A stretch of DNA of 26,642 nt. It comes from an uncultured Eubacteriales bacterium. GTDB taxonomy: Bacteria > Bacillota > Clostridia > UBA1381. Under the pieces are notes generated by a model. That model was not told where the DNA came from. It saw nothing but the letters and a program-made list of their open reading frames with translations, and did not search any database. The stretch is from the NCBI GenBank assembly GCA_900556575.1, contig USPO01000003.1:1-26642 (forward strand), in the 5' to 3' direction. Below, one piece after another: positions 22,442-26,642 of the stretch. Position numbers and translations under genes: made by a program. Every line of letters starts with the position of its first letter. The stretch's first letter is position 1.

Positions 22442-24385
22442 ATGGATAAAGAAAAATTTTATATAACAACTGCGATTGCATATACTTCAAAGAAGCCGCA
22501 TATCGGAAATACTTATGAGATAGTATTGACAGACTCAATCGCAAGATTTAATCGTTTTATCGGAAAGGATGTATTTTTCTTGACAGGTACAGACGAGCAT
22601 GGACAGAAAATTCAGGAAATTGCCGAGGCAGAGGGTATAACTCCTCAGCAGCACGTTGACAAAATTGCGGGAGAGATTAAGGATATAGCCGATATGTTGA
22701 ATATCAGCTATGATAAATTCATAAGAACAACCGACGATTACCATGTAAAGTCCGTTCAAAAAATATTTAAAAAGCTTTATGATCAGGGCGATATTTATAA
22801 GAGTGAGTATGAGGGCTGGTATTGTACACCGTGTGAGTCATTCTGGACAAAAACGCAGCTTAAAGAAGGCGGACTCTGTCCGGATTGCGGCAGACCTGTT
22901 CAAAAGACAAAGGAGGAGGCATATTTCTTCCGTATGTCAAAGTATCAGGACAGACTCATGGAATACATCGAAACACATCCGGAGTTTATTCAGCCTGAAT
23001 CGAGAAAGAATGAGATGGTTAATAACTTCTTAAAGCCGGGACTTCAGGATTTATGTGTATCAAGAACATCATTCAGCTGGGGTATTCCGGTAGAGTTTGA
23101 TCCGGGACATGTTGTATATGTATGGATAGATGCTCTCTCAAATTATATCACAGCATTGGGATATGATCCGGAAGAGGGAAGAAATTCTGAACTTTACAAG
23201 AAATATTGGCCGGCAGACGTCCATATCATTGGTAAGGATATTTTACGTTTCCATACAATTTATTGGCCGATTATGCTCATGGCATTGGGTGAGCCGCTCC
23301 CGAAGCAGGTGTTCGGACATCCGTGGATGCTCGTGGGCGAGGAAAAGATGAGTAAATCGAGAGGAAATGTAATCTATGCCGAGGATTTGGTAAGGCATTT
23401 TGGAGTTGATGCAGTAAGATACTATTCACTTCATGAAATGCCGTTTGCACAGGACGGAACAATAACATATGATGTATTTATCAGCCGTTATAACAGTAAT
23501 CTTGCAAATAAGCTTGGAAACCTTGTAAACAGAACAGTTGCAATGACAAATAAGTACTTTGACGGAATAATTCAGCCGGGCAATGTTGAGGGTGAATTTG
23601 ATGCGGATTTAAAGAGTGCTGCCTCAGGTGCGATTGAAAAGCTTGAAGCAAAGATGAAGGGACTTCACGTTGCGGACAGTATTGATGAAATTTGGGCAAT
23701 AGTTGACAGAGCAAATAAGTATATAGATGAAACAACACCATGGATTTTGGCTAAAAATGAAGAAGATAAGCCGAGATTGGGAACAGTTCTGTACAACCTT
23801 GTTGAGTCAATCAGAATAATTGCGGCATTATTAACCTCATATATGCCTGAAACGGCTCAAAAGATTGCCGCACAGATTAATGCGGATGATTTAAGCTATG
23901 AATCCGTTAAGTCTTTCGGAGAAACGAAGTCGGGAACAAAGGTTGGCGAGGCAGTTCCGCTCTTTGCGAGAATTGATACGGAAAAGAAGCTTGCTGAAAT
24001 TGAAGAGGAACATATTGCAGCGGCAAAGGCAGAAAATAAGGTTGAGATTGCTCCGTTCAAGGATTATATTGAGTTTGAAGAATTTGAAAAGCTTGATATA
24101 AGAGTAGGAAAGGTGTTGGAATGTGAACCGGTCAAGAAGTCGAAAAAGCTTTTAAGATTTACTCTTGAAGTAGGCAGCGAAACAAGACAGATACTTTCGG
24201 GAATTTCAGCATATCACAAGCCGGAAGAACTTATCGGCAAGAATGTAATCTTTATTGCAAACCTAAAGCCAAGAAAAATGATGGGCTTAGAGTCTTGCGG
24301 AATGATTTTATCAGCTGAATTTGAGGATAGTCTCACGGTTCTTACAACATTAAATGATGTTCAGAGCGGTGCGGAAATAGTATAA
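22442..24385 (+). CDS. metG: Methionyl-tRNA synthetase with C-terminal tRNA-binding domain
   Basis: A 647-residue class I synthetase that charges tRNA(Met). The ATP-site motif PHIGN is at 19-23 and KMSKS at about 302-306 (EEKMSKSRGN). A single zinc knuckle with CTPC and CPDC lies near residues 128-148. The anticodon-binding helical region follows, then a Trbp111-like OB-fold (about 540-647; DFEEFEKLDIRVGKVL-type segment, KPRKMMGLESCGMILSA), which in the family provides dimerisation and tRNA binding. AGGAGG lies 7 bases before the ATG. TATAAT at 22404-22409 is the likely -10, with a weak -35. A terminator follows. Confidence 0.98.
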   Translation: MDKEKFYITTAIAYTSKKPHIGNTYEIVLTDSIARFNRFIGKDVFFLTGTDEHGQKIQEIAEAEGITPQQHVDKIAGEIKDIADMLNISYDKFIRTTDDYHVKSVQKIFKKLYDQGDIYKSEYEGWYCTPCESFWTKTQLKEGGLCPDCGRPVQKTKEEAYFFRMSKYQDRLMEYIETHPEFIQPESRKNEMVNNFLKPGLQDLCVSRTSFSWGIPVEFDPGHVVYVWIDALSNYITALGYDPEEGRNSELYKKYWPADVHIIGKDILRFHTIYWPIMLMALGEPLPKQVFGHPWMLVGEEKMSKSRGNVIYAEDLVRHFGVDAVRYYSLHEMPFAQDGTITYDVFISRYNSNLANKLGNLVNRTVAMTNKYFDGIIQPGNVEGEFDADLKSAASGAIEKLEAKMKGLHVADSIDEIWAIVDRANKYIDETTPWILAKNEEDKPRLGTVLYNLVESIRIIAALLTSYMPETAQKIAAQINADDLSYESVKSFGETKSGTKVGEAVPLFARIDTEKKLAEIEEEHIAAAKAENKVEIAPFKDYIEFEEFEKLDIRVGKVLECEPVKKSKKLLRFTLEVGSETRQILSGISAYHKPEELIGKNVIFIANLKPRKMMGLESCGMILSAEFEDSLTVLTTLNDVQSGAEIV

Positions 24386-24390
24386 TATGA

Positions 24391-24430
24391 AAGGGCTGTA
24401 TGGTGCGTTTGCATCGTACAGCCCTTTATT
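24391..24430 (+). terminator. Rho-independent terminator after metG
   Basis: A perfect 10-bp stem (24391-24400 with 24417-24426), extended inward by weaker pairs, ending in TTTATTA. The arms read AAGGGCTGTA/TACAGCCCTT, faintly like the ends of the B element, but the interior does not match. Confidence 0.8.
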
Positions 24431-24477
24431 AAGTGGCGAATTATTCTTTCAGGTATTAAATACCTTATATGGTAATA

Positions 24478-24837
24478 TTATGACAGTGGTTCTTTTAATC
24501 TTCTGTAAGCAATGTTATATTCGTCCTTTGTATAACCCAAATCAGAAATTATAGGTCCGGAGAAACCACCTCTGATCATTCTGCATATTGCGTCAATTCG
24601 ACCTTGTTTTTCACCTTGTTCAAAGCCCTTTTTCTCGCCTTGTTCAAAGCCCTTTTTCTCACCTTGTTCAAAGCCTTCTTTCAATCCTTGTCGTCGGGCA
24701 GTGCCTATTATGGAGGCTTCGTCATGAAGCCGCTTTTCTTCGAGCCTTGCGATTTCTTTTAACTTTTCATCGGCACTCATCTTTCTGATGAAATATGCCG
24801 CTTCTTTAATCGGTGCTGCATTTGTTCCCTTTTGCAT
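24478..24837 (-). CDS. Stand-alone copy of the Rpn C-terminal domain (candidate RpnS-like antitoxin)
   Basis: A 119-residue protein equivalent to the C-terminal third of the adjacent Rpn nuclease, without the catalytic domain. From TNAAPIKEAAYF to KEGFEQGEKKGFEQ it is residue-for-residue identical; then it has three GFEQGEK units instead of about one and a half, and a slightly diverged tail (RGGFSG, DEYNIA against SGGFSE, DEYSTA). AGAGG lies 7 bases before the ATG, so it is translatable, and it starts with MQKG. It lies 23 bases after the Rpn stop. It could be a decayed duplicate; an intact frame, start signal and natural end argue for a functional gene. Confidence 0.75.
   Translation of the reverse strand: MQKGTNAAPIKEAAYFIRKMSADEKLKEIARLEEKRLHDEASIIGTARRQGLKEGFEQGEKKGFEQGEKKGFEQGEKQGRIDAICRMIRGGFSGPIISDLGYTKDEYNIAYRRLKEPLS
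24618..24689 (-). repeat. Three-unit 24-bp in-frame tandem repeat in the stand-alone copy
   Basis: Units at 24618-24641, 24642-24665 (one base different) and a diverged 24666-24689; each encodes an octapeptide of the GFEQGEKK type. An extra 12-bp partial unit (24606-24617) precedes it on the plus strand. Confidence 0.9.
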
Positions 24838-24860
24838 TATAAATCCTCTAAATAATGATT

Positions 24861-25184
24861 TTATGACAGCGGTTCTTTTAATCTTCTGTAAGCGGTACTA
24901 TACTCATCTTTTGTATAACCCAAATCAGAAATTATAGGTTCGGAGAAACCACCGCTGATCATTCTGCATATTGCGTCAATTCGACCTTGTTCAAAGCCCT
25001 TTTTCTCGCCTTGTTCAAAGCCTTCTTTCAATCCTTGTCGTCGGGCAGTGCCTATTATGGAGGCTTCGTCATGAAGCCGCTTTTCTTCGAGCCTTGCGAT
25101 TTCTTTTAACTTTTCATCGGCACTCATCTTTCTGATGAAATATGCCGCTTCTTTAATCGGTGCTGCATTTGTTCTTTCCAACAT
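24861..25184 (-). CDS. Predicted internal translation product of the Rpn gene (RpnS-like, 107 residues)
   Basis: Within the Rpn gene, an in-frame ATG (25184-25182, residue 193, MLERTNAAP) is preceded by a perfect AGGAGG (25198-25193) at an ideal 8-base spacing. This is a better initiation site than any at the full-length start. The product would be the C-terminal domain alone and would start within a few residues of the point where the stand-alone copy starts. Intragenic small proteins made this way are known antitoxins for Rpn nucleases in E. coli. Whether this one is made is inference. Confidence 0.6.
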   Translation of the reverse strand: MLERTNAAPIKEAAYFIRKMSADEKLKEIARLEEKRLHDEASIIGTARRQGLKEGFEQGEKKGFEQGRIDAICRMISGGFSEPIISDLGYTKDEYSTAYRRLKEPLS

Positions 25185-25760
25185 CTCTAATTCCTCCTCG
25201 CTTTCACAGTCTATTAATTTAAGCCACAGCTTCATCATATCATCTGCATTTACTTCCGTTCCTCTAAGTTTCGGTAATTCAAAAAAGTGAATTGCAAATT
25301 TTTCTGTCAGTACTTCGTGACGGTTCTTCTCCATGATTTGAAAATGTGAATGGTATTCCTCACAGTCAAACATCTTAAATCCGACTATATTAATACATAT
25401 AGTTTCCTTTAGCTCCGAATATTCCTCTCCGGCTTTTAATCCTGCAGTATAAGCTTTTGACCAATAAAATGTGGACCTGTCCGCATAATCATCCTGTATC
25501 TTAATTTGAAGTTCGATATTGATTTTTGTTTCATCGTTCATTATCAAAAGCAAGTCGAGTCTTCCGAATTTTTCGCCGTTTTCATCAGGAAGAATTTCTC
25601 CGTTTAAGACTTCTATACTCTTTATTGAATTAATATCAAGTTCCAATAAACTCGCTATTAGGCTTATGAGAAGCTTTTTATTTTCCTTCGATGCAAATAG
25701 CTTTTTAAACATTACATCAAGCTTTGGTCTCACTATATATCCTTTCTGCAATTTCTTCAT
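24861..25760 (-). CDS. Rpn family recombination-promoting nuclease / PD-(D/E)XK nuclease-family transposase-like protein
   Basis: 299 residues. The N-terminal nuclease core has RPKLDVMFKKLFASKEN (11-27), D69 in FGRLDLLL and E83-x-Q85 in INIELQIK, the PD-(D/E)XK catalytic set of the Rpn/YhgA group, then RSTFYWSKAY. Residues 193-299 are the variable helical C-terminal domain, with GFEQGEKK repeats. Rpn proteins are DNA endonucleases; in E. coli they act in phage defence and are inhibited by their own C-terminal fragment. The start is uncertain: ATG 25760 has GGGAG touching it, TTG 25751 has that GGGAG 9 bases away, and GTG 25733 has AAAGGA 6 bases away. It is divergent from a PHP gene. Confidence 0.88.
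   Translation of the reverse strand: MKKLQKGYIVRPKLDVMFKKLFASKENKKLLISLIASLLELDINSIKSIEVLNGEILPDENGEKFGRLDLLLIMNDETKINIELQIKIQDDYADRSTFYWSKAYTAGLKAGEEYSELKETICINIVGFKMFDCEEYHSHFQIMEKNRHEVLTEKFAIHFFELPKLRGTEVNADDMMKLWLKLIDCESEEELEMLERTNAAPIKEAAYFIRKMSADEKLKEIARLEEKRLHDEASIIGTARRQGLKEGFEQGEKKGFEQGRIDAICRMISGGFSEPIISDLGYTKDEYSTAYRRLKEPLS
24989..25036 (-). repeat. Two-unit 24-bp tandem repeat in the full-length Rpn gene
   Basis: One full unit (24989-25012), identical to unit 24618-24641, plus a diverged unit (25013-25036). The full-length gene therefore has 36 bp less repeat sequence than its downstream copy. Confidence 0.88.
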
Positions 25761-25781
25761 CTCCCTATATCTTTTTATTTC

Positions 25782-25810
25782 ATTCTATCACATTTATACA
25801 AAAAAATCAA
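25782..25810 (-). promoter_or_regulatory. Likely promoter for the Rpn gene
   Basis: On the minus strand, TTGATT (25810-25805), 17 nt, TAGAAT (25787-25782); two -35 mismatches and one -10 mismatch. Confidence 0.65.
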
Positions 25811-25866
25811 TAGATTTTTTGTTATACATCCACATTTTTAAACTGACTTCTCTTTCTCGAAAATCA

Positions 25867-25895
25867 TTGACAAATCAAACAAAACGTGCTAAAAT
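25867..25895 (+). promoter_or_regulatory. Sigma-A promoter for the PHP-domain gene
   Basis: TTGACA (25867-25872), 17 nt, TAAAAT (25890-25895), 34 bases before the ATG and divergent from the Rpn promoter. Confidence 0.85.
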
Positions 25896-25929
25896 AATTA
25901 CAGATTAAAGCACAAGGGAGGACAGCCGC

Positions 25930-26586
25930 ATGGCACTTATTGATTTACATAACCATACATTTTACAGCTATGACGGCAAAAATTCGCCAGAACAAATTAT
26001 TCAGAATGCTATCAATCACAGAGTTGACGTCATAGGTATAACTGACCACCAGTTTTCGATACATGACCGTCTGCCGCTGTATATTGAACATCTGCGCTAC
26101 TGCAGAGAAAAATATAAAAATGAAATCAAAGTATTAATCGGGCTTGAAATAGGTACTCGTCCGGCTCCGAATGACCTTTTGGCGGACTCATGCAGCGAGC
26201 TTGATTATGTACTCTTTGAATGTCTTGACGACTCTCAGAACCGTGCTATGGACTTATACGAGTTCTTTGAATGGAGCAGACTTTTCAAGTGTAAAAAAGG
26301 ACTTGCACACACCGATATTTTCCGTCTCAGTGAAAAATATCAGCTTGATATGATTAAGGCAATTAAAGATTACGGATTGTTTTGGGAAATAAATACTTCC
26401 GGAAACTATCCATACTATTATGATTTTCTCACAAACGATAAAAAACGTGATATAATAGCAGAAAGTAAAATCCCAGTAACAGTGGGTTCAGATACTCACG
26501 ATATATTTGAATACCGTTTTGAACAGCTGAAAAAGGCAAATAAGCTTCGTGACAGTCTAGAAAACCCTAATGTATTTGATTTTTAA
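25930..26586 (+). CDS. PHP-domain metal-dependent phosphoesterase
   Basis: A 218-residue cytosolic protein with all PHP metal-ligand motifs: HNH at residues 7-9, ITDH (about 37-40), GLEIG (about 71-75), AHTD (about 122-125) and GSDTHD (about 185-190). It is the short stand-alone form that resembles histidinol-phosphatase/PHP phosphoesterases rather than the domain fused to DNA polymerase. The substrate cannot be assigned. GGGAGG at 25916-25921 lies 8 bases before the ATG. Its TAA stop is followed, after one base, by another copy of the repeat element. Confidence 0.9.
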   Translation: MALIDLHNHTFYSYDGKNSPEQIIQNAINHRVDVIGITDHQFSIHDRLPLYIEHLRYCREKYKNEIKVLIGLEIGTRPAPNDLLADSCSELDYVLFECLDDSQNRAMDLYEFFEWSRLFKCKKGLAHTDIFRLSEKYQLDMIKAIKDYGLFWEINTSGNYPYYYDFLTNDKKRDIIAESKIPVTVGSDTHDIFEYRFEQLKKANKLRDSLENPNVFDF

Positions 26587-26587
26587 T

Positions 26588-26642
26588 GGGGCTGCAGCAA
26601 AATGCACAGACCGCATAAAGCGAATAAAACAAAGTAAATAAG
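26588..26642 (-). repeat. B-element copy, truncated by the window end
   Basis: The 55 bases match the reverse complement of 19424-19478 at 53 positions, starting exactly at GGGGCTG. This is therefore another long-type B element in the opposite orientation; the remainder, with a probable A part, lies beyond the window. Confidence 0.85.

Noticed and set aside
24391..24430. metG terminator as another B element
   Set aside because: Only the outermost GGGCTGTA/TACAGCCC matches; loop and flanks differ, and a plain terminator explains it.
24606..25036. Tandem 24-bp repeats as a CRISPR array
   Set aside because: Units are contiguous with no spacers and encode an in-frame octapeptide.

Overview
The window looks like chromosome from a low-GC, Gram-positive Clostridia-type bacterium, probably a gut or plant-fibre-associated anaerobe. 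Supporting signs are strong AAAGGA/GGAGG ribosome-binding sites, several near-consensus TTGACA-17-TATAAT promoters, heavy AUA/AGA use in ordinary genes, YkuD and DegV family proteins, and orphan plant-polysaccharide glycosidases. Genus cannot be fixed from the sequence alone.

Layout. (1) 1-6463: 3' part of GAPDH, a Cof-type HAD phosphatase, an SstT Na+/Ser-Thr symporter, a cytosolic GH43-like glycosidase, a DUF1275 membrane protein and a secreted L,D-transpeptidase. (2) 6588-8813: a short leader ORF followed by an OmpR-type response regulator and its histidine kinase. (3) 8853-9842: rplM-rpsI with a clear promoter and terminator. (4) 10010-13789: a KdpDE-like two-component pair, then a Na+/phosphate cotransporter with a PhoU-like tail. 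(5) 14020-19170: an unrecognised exported protein, an ABC ATPase, a DUF218 membrane protein, an ABC-2 permease, then a third kinase/regulator pair; this resembles a peptide or envelope-stress sensing and export locus. (6) 19480-24430: a GH28 glycosidase on the minus strand, then trmL, a DegV protein and metG. (7) 24478-26586: an Rpn-family PD-(D/E)XK nuclease gene with a tandem, stand-alone copy of its C-terminal third, and a divergent PHP-domain phosphoesterase.

Two things stand out. First, the Rpn gene carries a strong internal Shine-Dalgarno and in-frame ATG that would yield its C-terminal third as a separate protein. The extra downstream ORF encodes nearly the same protein, starting at almost the same residue, with a different number of 24-bp in-frame repeats. 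This matches the toxin/intragenic-antitoxin arrangement described for Rpn phage-defence proteins, with the antitoxin part apparently duplicated as a separate gene. Second, a family of small palindromic elements (39 bp solo, 82 bp short composite, 277 bp long composite, and one copy cut by the window end) sits immediately after stop codons. The long copy folds on paper into a fully nested branched structure. It is probably a MITE-like or REP-like element also used as a terminator.
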